Shown: positions 23,310-33,399 of the stretch, piece after piece
How the letters are laid out: each line of letters opens with the position of its first letter
How positions within the stretch are numbered: the stretch's first letter is position 1
Assembly (NCBI RefSeq): GCF_949987535.1
Contig: NC_080074.1
Span: forward strand, 24,945,268 to 25,009,267
Source: Balaenoptera acutorostrata
Taxonomy: Eukaryota; Chordata; Mammalia; Artiodactyla; Balaenopteridae
DNA length: 64,000 nucleotides
Direction: 5' to 3'
The notes under the pieces: generated by a model
What the model was told of the DNA's origin: nothing
Database searches by the model: none
The model's input: only the letters and a program-made list of their open reading frames with translations
Position numbers and translations under genes: made by a program

Positions 23310-24245
23310 AGAATGCCTAGTTTAAAACCCTCGTTTTACAGAGGGGCAAAGTTTTATAAAGAGGATAAGATACTAGTCCAGTGTCACAGCAAATCTCCCC
23401 CTAATGGCCCAAGTCTCAAACATCATGTCATCAGAACCTAACTCTACACTCTCCCCCACCACTGTAAAGGTCCCATTCATCCAGCTCCTCAAGATAAAAG
23501 TCCAGAATTAACCTTGATTCCTTGTTCTCCCTCTGCCCAATCTATCAGTAAGTTCTCTAAACTACAAGCCTAAAATCTATCCCACATGGGCCCCCCTTTA
23601 TCTACTGTCACTGCTGGCACCCTAATCCAAACCCTGACAAAACACAACAGCAGCCTCCTAACTGGTTGTCCTGCTTCCACTCCTGCTTCCTAACATCCCA
23701 TGCTCCATAAGTAGAGTGACCTTTAAGAAATGTAAATCAGATCATGTGTCTCTCATTTAAAAATCTTCAATGGCTTCCAATCACACCTAGAATAAATTCC
23801 GAACTCATCATTAACCTGGCTTTCAAAGCCCTATTCATCTGGCCCCTTCTTACCTGGTCTCTCACCATTTTCCTCCTTATCCACTAATTCTCTAGCCACA
23901 CTGACCATCTTCCATTCCATAAACACTGTATTTGCCTCAAGGCTTCTACACAGCTAGTCTTGCCTGGAAAGTTAATTTCCCTGAATCTTGGCTTGAATGG
24001 CTCCTTCTGGTCAATAGATATCAACTTAAATGCCACAACTTCAGGAGACCTCCCTTGGCCACCTAACGTAACTTGCTATCTCAATATCTTATTTTAGCTC
24101 TCTGCATAACAACTTATCGCTATCACTCAGTATTCTGTTTACTAGTTTATTGTCTCTCACCAGAATGTCAGTTTCCTTAGAGCAAAGACCATATCCATGT
24201 TCAATAAATATTTATAGAACAAACGGCTAAAGTACAGAGGTAACC
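23310..24245 (+). mobile_element. L2 LINE 3' end, with a small MIR-like piece at its left
   Basis: Long L2 text: CAGCAGCCTCCTAACTGGTT, TCTTCAATGGCTTCCAATCA, ATTCATCTGGCCCCTTCTTA, CTTCAGGAGACCTCCCTTGG and ATGTTCAATAAATATTTATA at the end. The left 100 bp (CGTTTTACAGAGGGGCAAAG) look like MIR. The L2 frame is broken. Confidence 0.8.
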
Positions 24246-24469
24246 AAGTTTTTCTCACAATGAGTATCTATGAGTGTCATCTATCTGGTAGTACCATCAG
24301 TAACTACGCTACAAAGCACAGTATTGCATGTTTTTTCTATTTAATTTTCAGATACACTACGTAGTTACATTAATTATTCTCACCTCCAGCTGAATACCAT
24401 GAGGGGAAAAAAGAGAAATGAATTCCAAAGGGGACATTCTGTGACTTAGTTATAGGTTAAAAGGCAAAC

Positions 24470-24690
24470 TATGTAGGTGTAGGCAAGTCATGTCACCTTT
24501 CTGAGCCTACGTTTCTACACCTGAGAAATGAGAGATGAGGACTAGATCTACTGCCCTTGAGAGTCCATGCATCTCTAAAACATCCTCTGCTCAAGAGAGC
24601 ACCAGATTCTTAAAAGGGTGCAGATAACCCCCTTTCCCTCCCCCAAGGCTTCTTCCAGCTCTGAAATTCTGACTGAGTCAAAATTATTAA
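24470..24690 (+). mobile_element. MIR SINE
   Basis: GGCAAGTCATGTCACCTTTC, TGAGATGAGGACTAG-like middle and CTTCCAGCTCTGAAATTCTG end. Confidence 0.65.
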
Positions 24691-24699
24691 CACATACAA

Positions 24700-25933
24700 A
24701 AATATCAGGAGCACATTACATCAATGTTTCAGTATGGTCGCTATAATTCTCTTGCAGGTCATTCTAGGAACTGACTTTAGTCTAAACAGACTAGTAAAAG
24801 TTAGAATCTGGTTATCATTGCAGATCAGGACAGTTTGCTAAGAGCTATCAAAATAACCTTTAAAGAAAACAGACAAGAAGGGCATCCATCAAAGATCAAT
24901 ATATTAGGATTCTAATCATCGAAAACCACTCAAATTATTCTTAAGGGCTCAGAACAAAACCTGTATTTACAGCTGCTTACCCTAATGCCCCAGTCTCTTA
25001 ATATCTGTGGCTGGAACTGATGCTGAGATCAATCCAACAGATACCTTTAGGAAAGGACTGATAGAAATCCTAAGTCCTTTTTACGTTAGATGAGCTTATA
25101 TTCCAATGTTCTGCTGTGTTCTACTCCACTGTAATTGGAGTAGAACAATTATTAACTGGGCTGCCTTATCTACTCCAGTGTGTAAAATTAGGACAATTCA
25201 TAATGGTTTACAGTCTGCCACGAAAACTATTAAATTTAAAAAAAGAAAAAGCTACCAACTAACTACTTATTCCTTTTTATTTAGATCTTATTTAAAATGG
25301 AAATAGCTTTCAAGAAGTGTGTGACTGGAAATAAGAAAGCCAGCATTATCCTGAATCAGAGGGATTAACTTGTAAAACTAAAGAGTAAGAACATATAGTG
25401 AGAGCTCCATTTAAATGCTCTGGGACCAAAGCTCTGGGACAAAGGCATCCTGTTGCAGGAGAGCCTGGGGAGACTCAGGCAGTACCATGTGGACAGAAGC
25501 TAAAGCAGAAGGCTACCATCAGATAAGGCTCTTTAGCTGATGGTCCTGAGCCCAATGTCAGTAAAGGTAGGGCTACTTCATTAGGACTCTTCTGCTCAAA
25601 TCAACTCAGTGACCTTGGTGGAACATCATCCTAAAAAACCACAGCAATACCAGAGAACCTCCCACAGAGGGGAAATGGAGAAAGTAACTGCCTAGTTGAT
25701 GAAATCTAAGTCCTTGATTGCTCCCCTAGTACCTAATATTATTTTACCTAAAGATGTTTCAGTAAGCACACTTATTTCACCTTTAAGTGTTACTGTATTA
25801 TTTTAAGCTCAGGTTAAGAATAATGCTTTGAAACACCTTTATATTTAGTTGTCAGCACCATAATAAATAAGCAATTACCACCCAAGCAAAACTAAGATTT
25901 TTAAAAGTTAAAAAAAAACAAAAAAAAACTTAC
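24700..25933. other. NEDD1 intron, mostly unique
   Basis: Includes a short imperfect 14-bp tandem (GCTCTGGGACCAAA) at 25417-25444. The stretch 25,400-25,640 is relatively GC-rich. No exon or named element was seen. Confidence 0.4.
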
Positions 25934-26028
25934 CCCTTCACCAAGCTCTAAAAGTGGAACAGGTTTACATTTGCAACTTGAAACAACTATTTTGTCACCA
26001 CTGGAAGATGCTGTCACTAGAAAGTTAT
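25934..26028 (-). CDS. NEDD1: NEDD1 coding exon 2 (residues 46-77), WD40 repeat
   Basis: The acceptor is CTTCATTTAG and the donor GAAGGG|GTAAGT. The 95-nt exon completes the Asn codon started in the previous exon and encodes NNFLVTASSSGDKIVVSSCK, then CKPVPLLELGEG. SSSGDKIVV is a WD40 blade strand-turn-strand. It exits in phase 0. Confidence 0.95.
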
Positions 26029-26589
26029 CTAAATGAAGAGTTATGGAGAATCGAAAAATCCATGAGCAGCTCTAGCACTCGACTATCATTATAAGAATTG
26101 AGATGATAAAAGCAAGCACATTAAGCAACGAATATAGCTGATACATTAGCTTTCAAAACTGGCTCAGATTACTAATTACTAAGACTAATTCTCTTTACTA
26201 CTACTGCAGGGAAGAACTATCCTTTCTGATTTTGCTATCGCTTGAAAGCTATTTAACCCATGTGAAATACTACTCCATTTTCAAAGAGTAGGCCAGAAGG
26301 TCTAATTTTATCCTTCAAGAATGAGAGCATGATAAAAGCAACATCGGGCAAATATCAACCAGCCTTTTCATCTATAAATACTGTTTAAGATAGCTATTTA
26401 GCAACGCAGTGCTTGATACCATTTTAAGCTAGGAAGCAAATATCCACATTAGTCTCCTATTTTTCCACTAAAAAATAAAGCCTGATATTTTCTCAGGATG
26501 GAATTTTTGTGATAGAGTGTTTTCATCTTAAATGTATTAAGAATATTACAGTATATGTAGCAAATATAAATAAGTGTGGTTACACAGCA

Positions 26590-26730
26590 ACTATGTTCTG
26601 AGAGTTTTGACTTTATTTCAATTCAATTAAATTCAAATTATTTAAAATATAATTTTAAATTATTAAAATAAATAATTATTTAAAATTTAATAATTTAAAA
26701 TTATATTTTCCTTATTTTACATAAATTATA
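26590..26730. repeat. AT-rich low-complexity tract
   Basis: Nearly pure A/T made of AATTATTTAAAATT-type words in both orientations, so partly self-complementary. Confidence 0.8.
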
Positions 26731-28070
26731 AGTGGAATAATCAGTAAACACAAAACAATGTAAGTATTTTAAAACTAAAATGACTAAATACAATAATATA
26801 ACCAAGACCAAGAGTCTGATTTTGAGTCAAAACAAACTAAAATATCAGAAGTTTAAACCTATACTTTTAACAAGCAAAATCTTAACTGCATTACTTTTGG
26901 ATGATTTACATAACATTCAGATATTTTGTGAACAGACCATGGATTGTAATTTTATTATGATATATGATTCAAACAAAATCACTTCCACCTACCTAGATAT
27001 TACAGCATTGAGAAAAATAAATCATTTCCCTTTCCTTGGCTTCTTCCTATGTTTATTGTTACTTTTCTCCTTAGAATATATTAAAGAAAGGACTGAAAGA
27101 AAATAATACAAGAAGGTACTCCAGTTACTCCTCTTATTTCTCATGTAGTTTTAGAAATCATGAGAAAGTGCGGAATATTACCTAGAGAACCAAAAAAAAG
27201 AAAACTAATCTCCCTGGCACCTCACCATTAACGCTGTCCTTGGAATCCATGCTAAGTGGTCCCTAAATCTCTGAGTCTGGGAATTCCTTGGTCTTCAGTA
27301 ACTAACCTCTATGGAAGGCATCAAAGCCTCAATAGGTATAAAACTACACAAAGGTTTTCAGTGCACATGTACTTGTACAACAAAACTATACAGAAATAAG
27401 ACCAGTTTCCAAAAGTCATAGGACACCATCACATAGTTACATCAGTTCTGTTGATAGACCATTAAGTGGTTTATCAGTAAATGTATCAACTCCTAATAAA
27501 ACTCCTTGGGGGAAAAAAAATAATAAATCTCATTAAGAACTGCTACTTTTATGCAGTGAGTAACAAGGAAAATTAAGCTCTAAACATAATAAAAATCTAA
27601 TAATAGAAGCAACCTCACATATTTGTGACTCTTTTTAAAACATCTTACCCCACTATATATCTGGAGAGTCCTTCAAAAATGCAGTCCCTTCACCATGAGT
27701 TTGATTAATAGAGCACCAAAGTTATTTATTTTGCTACTTTAATACAAAATCAAGGAATGATGAAGAGGTAAATTTAATTCAATAAGAAAATTCATCATTT
27801 TTGTTATGTATTTGCAAGATTAGATTGAGCATGAAAACTTCTAATGTTTTTGTTCATGAATCATTCATATTTTAAAGCTTTGATATTTTTACTTTCATCA
27901 GGAAGCAGAATATTACTACTTTGATACTGATAAGATCAGACACATGTTAAAGCTTAATCTGTTGTTTAAGAAATAGTGTATGCGTATGAGTTCCACAGAC
28001 GAATGATTATTTCTAGCATACCAAGTATACAGAACATTTTCATACAAAAGGTGGTAAGAATACTTTGTTT
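26730..28070. other. NEDD1 intron, unique AT-rich DNA
   Basis: A 108-codon frame at 26,780-27,106 is low-complexity AT-rich translation with no recognisable domain. Nothing else was seen. Confidence 0.4.
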
Positions 28071-28072
28071 AC

Positions 28073-28280
28073 AGCAGTGGTTCTCAACCGAGGGTGAGTC
28101 TGGCTCCCAGGTGACATCTAGCAATTCTGGAGATGATTTTTGGCTGTCACCATTGGGGCTACTGGCATCTGGTTGGTAGAGACCAGGAAGGCTTCTAAAC
28201 ATCCTACAATGCACAGGGCAGCCTCCATAACAAAGCATTATCTTGCCCAAAATGTCAATATTGAGATATTGAGAAATCCC
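28073..28280 (+). mobile_element. MER5-like hAT DNA transposon relic
   Basis: TGGTTCTCAACCGAGGGTGA, GGGGCTACTGGCATCTGGTT, ACATCCTACAATGCACAGGG and TTGCCCAAAATGTCAATATT match the MER5A pattern. It is the second copy of this family in NEDD1 introns. Confidence 0.85.
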
Positions 28281-28915
28281 TATTTATGAAGTCATTTTAT
28301 CCACATTTAGGAACTTATTAAGACAGGGAGGATGTCAATCAGAAACATAAAAACCTTAGGAAAGTTCAATCTAGATAATTTTCCTGTCATTTTGGGAAAC
28401 AAGACTATTTTCATCACAGATAGAAAGGAAAAGAAATACAGAGAATACATCAGTAAGATGGGAATGTTTGACAATTTTTATCTCTTCCCTCAACTTTTGC
28501 TTCTGCCTTCAAGTTCTGTCTTTAATTTCCCAACCAGATCCACAAATATCCAAACACAGACACAAAACATCATTCCAGAACCTTTCAGAACTTTTCCCAC
28601 CATTACCTACCTTATTCCGTTTGATTCAATAACAAACTGTTAATAACGAAACTAATTCTATGATCTGCATCTAGTAGCGAACATATTTTTAATAGCACTG
28701 TTTTTCAATGTAGTGAATTGCAAATAAGTTTTTAATGAAATCAACAGAGAATATCAGTGTGCATCATATGATATACTGTTTACTAAATTCCTATTTCACT
28801 TTACATTTCACAGCTATGCCAAATATATTTCTCATTATGGATCACATGCAAAAGTTTCATTGATACTGGTTGTTTAACCTAACAAAAAGTGGTTGTTTAA
28901 AAAAGAAAAGGATAC
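28281..28915. other. NEDD1 intron next to the start-codon exon
   Basis: Unique sequence. A 103-codon frame on the plus strand has no recognisable product. Confidence 0.4.
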
Positions 28916-29059
28916 TATTGCTGCTCCAACACACTGAGCTGATTCCATGTGGTGATGTGTGTGGGTTGAACTTATCCACCAATGTCATAGATGAAGCATC
29001 CCATATTTTAACATCATCGCCCGATGAAGCAAATCTGAGGTTTTCCTGCATGACTGCAC
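28916..29059 (-). CDS. NEDD1: NEDD1 start-codon exon (coding exon 1, residues 1-45)
   Basis: After an ACTATTTGCAG acceptor, eight bases of 5' UTR (GTGCAGTC) precede the ATG at 29051-29049. The exon encodes MQENLRFASSGDDVKIWDAS, then the first blade through CWSSN, matching human NEDD1 with only conservative changes (for example V14). It ends AATA|GTATCC, a weak donor with poor +4 to +6 positions. There is no ATG between the promoter region (31710-31608) and this codon in the spliced leader proposed here, so this start is the first AUG. A CHR SINE begins 64 nt upstream of the acceptor. Confidence 0.95.
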
Positions 29060-29124
29060 CTGCAAATAGTTTAAAACAACATATTTTAAAAACAATTAAG
29101 GATAGGTTTTAAAAAAAGAGTTAA

Positions 29125-29423
29125 GGGCTTCCCTGGTGGCGCAGTGGTTGAGCATCTGCCTGCCAATGCAGGGGACACGGGTTTGAGCCCTGGTCTGGGA
29201 AGATCCCACATGTCGCGGAGCAACGGGGCCCGTGAGCCACAACTACTGAGCCTGCGCGTCTGGAGCCTGTGCCCCGCAACAAGAGAGGCCGCGATAGTGA
29301 GAGGCCCACGCACCGCGATGAAGAGTGGCCCCCGCTTGCCACAACTAGAGAAAGCCCTCGCCCAGAAACGAAGACCCAACACAGCCATAAATAAATAAAT
29401 AAATAAATTAAATAAATAATTTT
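29125..29423 (+). mobile_element. CHR SINE beside the NEDD1 start-codon exon
   Basis: GGGCTTCCCTGGTGGCGCAG head and (AAAT)n tail, antisense to NEDD1. The duplication AAAAAAAGAGTTAA (29111-29124) recurs as AAAAAAAAGAGAGTTAA at 29424-29440. Only 64 bp separate its head from the acceptor at 29060. Confidence 0.93.
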
Positions 29424-29479
29424 AAAAAAAAGAGAGTTAAAATGAGGCATCTTATCTAAAACAAGTGGCTCTACTCATT

Positions 29480-30045
29480 CGCTTTTGTCCCAGAGATTGT
29501 GCTCACCACAAAGTGTTTGGAGTGATCTCTCTAAAACATAAACCAGATCACATTCTCTTAGCTGAGCTTTCCAATGACTCTCCAGAACAATTACAATGAA
29601 GTCCAACCTCCTTAGCGTGCCTTACACAAACTGGCCTGCTGTAACATTCCTACCTCTCTTTCCCAGGGCCACCAAACTCACTGGCCTTCTTTCTCACCTC
29701 CGAGTCTTTCTGTTTGCAGCCCCATCTGCCTGGAATGGTCTTTCCCGATTTCCCAAGGTCATCTCCTTCACATCATTCCAGTCTCAGCTCATGTTTCTTC
29801 CTCAGAAAGGCCTTCCCTGACCACCATGGCTAAAGCTGCTCCATACCAGTTGTCCTATATCCCATTACCCTGTTTCATTTTTTATGGCCCTTCCCGCTAT
29901 CTGCGGTCTTATTCTCATGTCTGACTCCCCTTGTCTTGAACAAAATAAAGATCCTTAGGACAGGGATTTCATCTTGTTTACTACCAGTCTTGAAACATTC
30001 CTGGCACACAGCTGGTACTCAACAAATAACTGTTGGATAGGTAAC
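29480..30045 (+). mobile_element. L2 LINE 3' end
   Basis: TTTCCAATGACTCTCCAGAA, CTGCCTGGAATGGTCTTTCC, AAGGCCTTCCCTGACCACCA and a terminal GGTACTCAACAAATAACTGT, the canonical L2 3' sequence. It is relatively well preserved and includes a decayed C-terminal ORF2 frame at 29,596-29,820. Confidence 0.9.
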
Positions 30046-31079
30046 TTCCTTACCTTTTAAAAAATTTATGATAAACTGTAGCACTCCTGCAGGTCAGAAT
30101 CCCGCCATGGCAGGTTTTCCAAATAAGTCTAAAATTAGAAAATACAGCCTAAGAAGATGTCACTAAGTCCCTATACCAACACACGGTCTACAATGCCTTC
30201 GCTTGTATTATCTGTTCACAGTATACAGTTCAAACACAGAATTCTGACAAAGTGATTTCATAAACCAAGGCAGTCCAGAAGACAAAAGGCAAGTAGTAAT
30301 GCATGACGGGTAAGAAAAAAATGCTGAGAAATACCTGGGAGAAAGGGGAAGGGAAGGGATGGGGGCCTAGAACTATACCCTTCACACCTTCCTGGTGCGG
30401 ACAGTGCAAGAGTGCAGGAGCGCATAAGTGATATTACAGACAGGTTCCCAAGTCATCAACAAAACATCACACTTTCGAGGAGCAGACTCTATTTCAGAGG
30501 ACAACCTAAACGCATAACAAGTTATAGGGCCCTTTCATTCTCCAGAGACAAAATTTCAATGTGTTTATAAAGAAGCTAAAACTTTTGTTAACTAGAAAAG
30601 CCACCTATGTGATTCACTATGCTTCATTCATCAGATAAATACAGTTCTACTAAGAGCCGTTAGTCATCTGTTGAAATGTAAACACAGTGTTTGGATTTGG
30701 TGCCTTAACAGGTGGTAACATGTGCCCTTTTGGATCCCTACTCAACAACAATTAAGTGCTGGAAAAGCATCTGTAAACCCAGTAAAAACCACTGAAAGAT
30801 ATCTTTACTATAATCTTGGACCATTCCTGTTGAGCGGCGTGATGGAGCGGAAAGATCCCTTTAGACCTGGCTCAGATGATCTGCCCCAGAGTTAGATGAC
30901 AGTCACTTTGGCCAAGTCATTCAACGTCGGTCTCCTCCTCTCAAAGTGGAGCGGGGAAGGGCCCACCAACCTCAGTCTTCCGAGAACTAGCACATTTTAA
31001 GGGCGGGGCATCGTATCAGCCTCAGGAAGAGGCTCCCATAAAAACTGAGCTGTGAAGACACAAGGCGGTAGCACCGTCA
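30046..31079. other. First intron of NEDD1, mostly unique
   Basis: Becomes gradually less AT-rich towards the island. 30,870-30,970 (GTCACTTTGGCCAAGTCATT) resembles MIR. No other exon could be supported, although human has alternative 5' transcripts. Confidence 0.4.
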
Positions 31080-31607
31080 GCCCCGGATTCGGGGAGCGCG
31101 GCTACAAGAAACAATTCCACTACGACACTTAGCTTAAACAAAAGTTCTACAAGTTTCAGTCACCCAAAATGCATTTTACTTGCAGGAGTCTTGCTCAACT
31201 GGGGTTACCTCGTAAAATGCATTTGAGCGCCTGCTAAACGAGTTGGATTTGAGAGGTTTACAAAAAGAGAACGGGACTGTAGACAAGCGCAAACTTTCAC
31301 GTGGCAGCGCAGCCCCCGGAGCCGCCACCGACCTACCCCAGTTGACCCGGGCCACCTCTCAGGCCCGACCGGAGCCCGTCGCAGGGGGAGGTGCGCGACC
31401 CCGGCCCGCGGCTCCCTGGCACTTCCGCGCCAAACGCGCCGCCGCACCCCTGCCCGGCAACCGTCCGGAGCGCCAGGCCGGCCGGCCGGGGCCCCGGGAC
31501 CCCAGGGGCCTCCGCCCCGCCCCATGAGGTGACCGGAGAGCGGGTACCAGTAGAGGGCAAGTACTCGGCAGGTGTCAGCCCCTACCTCGGGCCCTCCGGA
31601 ACCTCAC

Positions 31608-31700
31608 CTCTCAGCCGCCGTACACCGGGGGCCACAGCGCGGGCCTCTCCGGCGGTGGGCTTCCGGCTCCCGCCTGGACTGTTAAACTTCGGCGGCCGGA
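31608..31700 (-). other. NEDD1: Proposed NEDD1 non-coding first exon (5' UTR)
   Basis: Inference: reading leftward from the ETS/GC-box cluster, GC-rich sequence without ATG runs to GCTGAGAG|GTGAGGT, a good donor at 31608/31607. A second donor, CCGAG|GTAGGG, lies at 31586/31585, and a third candidate, ACGAG|GTAACC, at 31209/31208. The right-hand limit (transcription start) cannot be read and is set at the ETS motif. cDNA from the same species would settle which donor is used. Confidence 0.55.
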
Positions 31701-31724
31701 AGTCCCGCCCCCGAATGGCGTCAC
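31696..31724 (-). promoter_or_regulatory. ETS site, GC box and CRE/YY1-like cluster
   Basis: On the plus strand CCGGAAGT (31696-31703, ETS) is followed at once by CCCGCCCCCG (31704-31713, Sp1/KLF GC box) and by GAATGGCGTCAC (31713-31724), which contains a YY1-like AATGGCG and a CGTCA half-CRE. A further CTTCCGG ETS core is at 31660-31666. Close-packed ETS, GC-box and CRE elements are typical of TATA-less promoters and usually sit within some tens of bases of the start. Confidence 0.6.
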
Positions 31725-31763
31725 CGGGAGAGGCGCTGCCCCAAGCGATGGCTCGGGTTGGTG

Positions 31764-31804
31764 GCCAGGGGCAGGGCCAGGGGCAGGGCCAGGGCCAGGG
31801 GCGG
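31764..31804 (+). repeat. G-rich short tandem repeat beside the NEDD1 promoter
   Basis: Irregular copies of GGGCAGGGCCAG run next to the promoter cluster, giving six G-runs of three or four. It could form a G-quadruplex on the plus strand and is likely to vary in copy number. Confidence 0.75.
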
Positions 31805-31899
31805 TGCTTGGCTTGGGTGGGGGTCCTGGTCCTAGCGCCTGGGAGGGATCTGCGGGCCTGGGCGGCTCCCTCCACGCCCCACCGATGGCGCTAGGGCCA

Positions 31900-33080
31900 G
31901 CGGCTGCTGCCCTTTTGTCATCCATTTGTTCGTTGGCTGCCTACTGTGTGCCAGGCACTCTGCTAGACTCTGGGTGCACAGTGCTGAGTTTCGCCTGGGA
32001 ATACAAGGGTACGGTCAACGCTCGTGGTCCCTGGCCCGGTGGAGCTACAGTCCAGTATAAGGGGCAGACGTTAATAAATACATACTTAAATGAAAATCGA
32101 AAACTCTGAGAGTTGCCTCAGATGAAAGGTACAAAATGTATGAAAGGGAAATGAACATGGATGTGGGTTTGGGAATGTCTTCCCTGAAGAGGAAACCGTG
32201 GACAGCCGATAATACCCGATGCAGTTTACAAACCAGGAGACATGCCAAGAAAAGCTAAGAAATAACAGAAAGCCTAAGTGTCTGAGTTATCCGACTTCAA
32301 AGCCTATGATATTTTTTCCAAATCATGCTGCAGGGTCAGGAACATCGAACACCATCTGGCTGGGAATTCTTCTGAAGGAGATGCTTCTCAGAGTGGAAAA
32401 AGTAGTAGGTGGATTGAGCTTTCATATTCCCCTTCTACCAGGGCTTTTTTTTTTTTTTTTTTAATAAGCTCTGCTGAGAATCCTTTTTAAAAATATAGGG
32501 CATTTTTTCTAAACTGTGTTATTATTCTTTCAGCACAAGTACATACTTGGGAGTGTGTTTCTGAACTACGTACGTAAGCCCCGGTTATTTGCAACAATAT
32601 TTCAAATAACTGGAAAACTCTAATAAATGCAGAGAAGAAATTTTTTCAGAGCAGAAATTGAAGCCCTAGACAAGCTGCAAAGATTGATGGGGAGCCTCAA
32701 AACGAAGACAGCAAGCAGCAACCGCCTTAATTGTAGTTTACAGTTCTTGAGGTTATTAAATACATGTTGGCAGGGGTGGGGACCCAAAAGTTGGGAAATA
32801 AGAAAACAGAGTAGGAGTAGGGGCAGGAGGAATAAGGGCAAATAGAAGAAAGAAAAGATAATTACTAAATCTCTGAAAATTTGAAGTCAGCAGGAAAGTG
32901 GAGACTAGAATATATGAATATATGATATAGCAATATATCATATTATATATTATACAATGACATATAAAAATATTTATGGAACAGATACTTTGCTAAGCAC
33001 TATATATTTGTGTGTGTGTAGATATGTATATAAAGTGTATATGTATACTATATATATGTAATTTTATCTTTCTGAAAACA
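31900..33080. other. 5' flank of NEDD1, no gene seen
   Basis: 31,920-32,090 carries an ancient mammalian repeat motif (TGCCTACTGTGTGCCAGGCA) not assigned to a family. There is a T-run at 32,446-32,462 and AT-alternating simple repeats at 32,910-33,060. Confidence 0.5.
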
Positions 33081-33082
33081 TG

Positions 33083-33235
33083 TGTACTATTATATGTCCC
33101 CATTTTACATATGAAGAAACAGAGATTAAGTAACTTGCCCAAGGTCACACAGTTAAGTAATGGTATGGACAGCAGTTAAACCTAGAACCGTAAGACTACA
33201 AAAACTGTGCTCTTAACCATTATGCTATATTGTCA
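33083..33235 (-). mobile_element. MIR SINE, minus orientation
   Basis: CCCATTTTACATATGAAGAA, TAACTTGCCCAAGGTCACAC and GTGCTCTTAACCATTATGCT. Confidence 0.85.
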
Positions 33236-33399
33236 AGAGCATAAAGGGCCAAATGTTAACCTCTGCTGCTTTCTCGCTGCTGGTCCTACAGCCTCATCAC
33301 CTGACATGGTTGTGGAATGGTCCTGCCATTCTTGTTCCTACCTCTGTGTCTGTCTATGCGCATAGTGTTTCCTAGTTCTGTATAATACAGTCTACAAGT

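Larger units (their letters stand above)
1..31720 (-). other. NEDD1: NEDD1 gene, 5' two-thirds (gene span; 3' end outside window)
   Basis: Seen: eight coding exons in order on the minus strand, all with GT-AG introns of 3915, 389, 1625, 12847, 2821, 3029 and 2887 bp (listed from position 1 upward), plus a 2548-bp first intron back to a CpG-island promoter. Joined in phase they give 415 uninterrupted codons starting at an ATG at 29051. Known: NEDD1/GCP-WD is a centrosome and spindle protein whose N-terminal WD40 propeller targets it to centrosomes and augmin, while its C-terminal coiled coil binds the gamma-tubulin ring complex. Human NEDD1 is 660 residues, so about 245 residues and the 3' UTR lie before position 1. 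WD-type tetrads are visible at W17-D18, W104-D105, W190-D191, Y234-D235 and Y275-D276. No frameshift or stop was found, so this is the functional locus and not a processed copy. The assignment rests on residue-by-residue recall of the human protein and is close to certain. Confidence 0.96.
31080..31900. promoter_or_regulatory. CpG island of the NEDD1 promoter
   Basis: G+C and CpG density rise sharply compared with the AT-rich surroundings, especially 31,290-31,870. Island promoters of this kind drive housekeeping and cell-cycle genes, consistent with NEDD1. There is no TATA box upstream of the proposed start. The island extends into the first intron on its left side. Confidence 0.85.

Noticed and set aside
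26780..27106. 108-codon plus frame
   Set aside because: Low-complexity AT-rich translation inside a NEDD1 intron, with no domain or splice signals.
29596..29820. 74-codon frame at 29.6 kb
   Set aside because: It coincides with the decayed L2 ORF2 C-terminal region.
31391..31894. 167-codon plus-strand frame over the NEDD1 CpG island
   Set aside because: High G+C suppresses stop codons in all frames; both strands carry overlapping frames and no family motif or splice context is visible.
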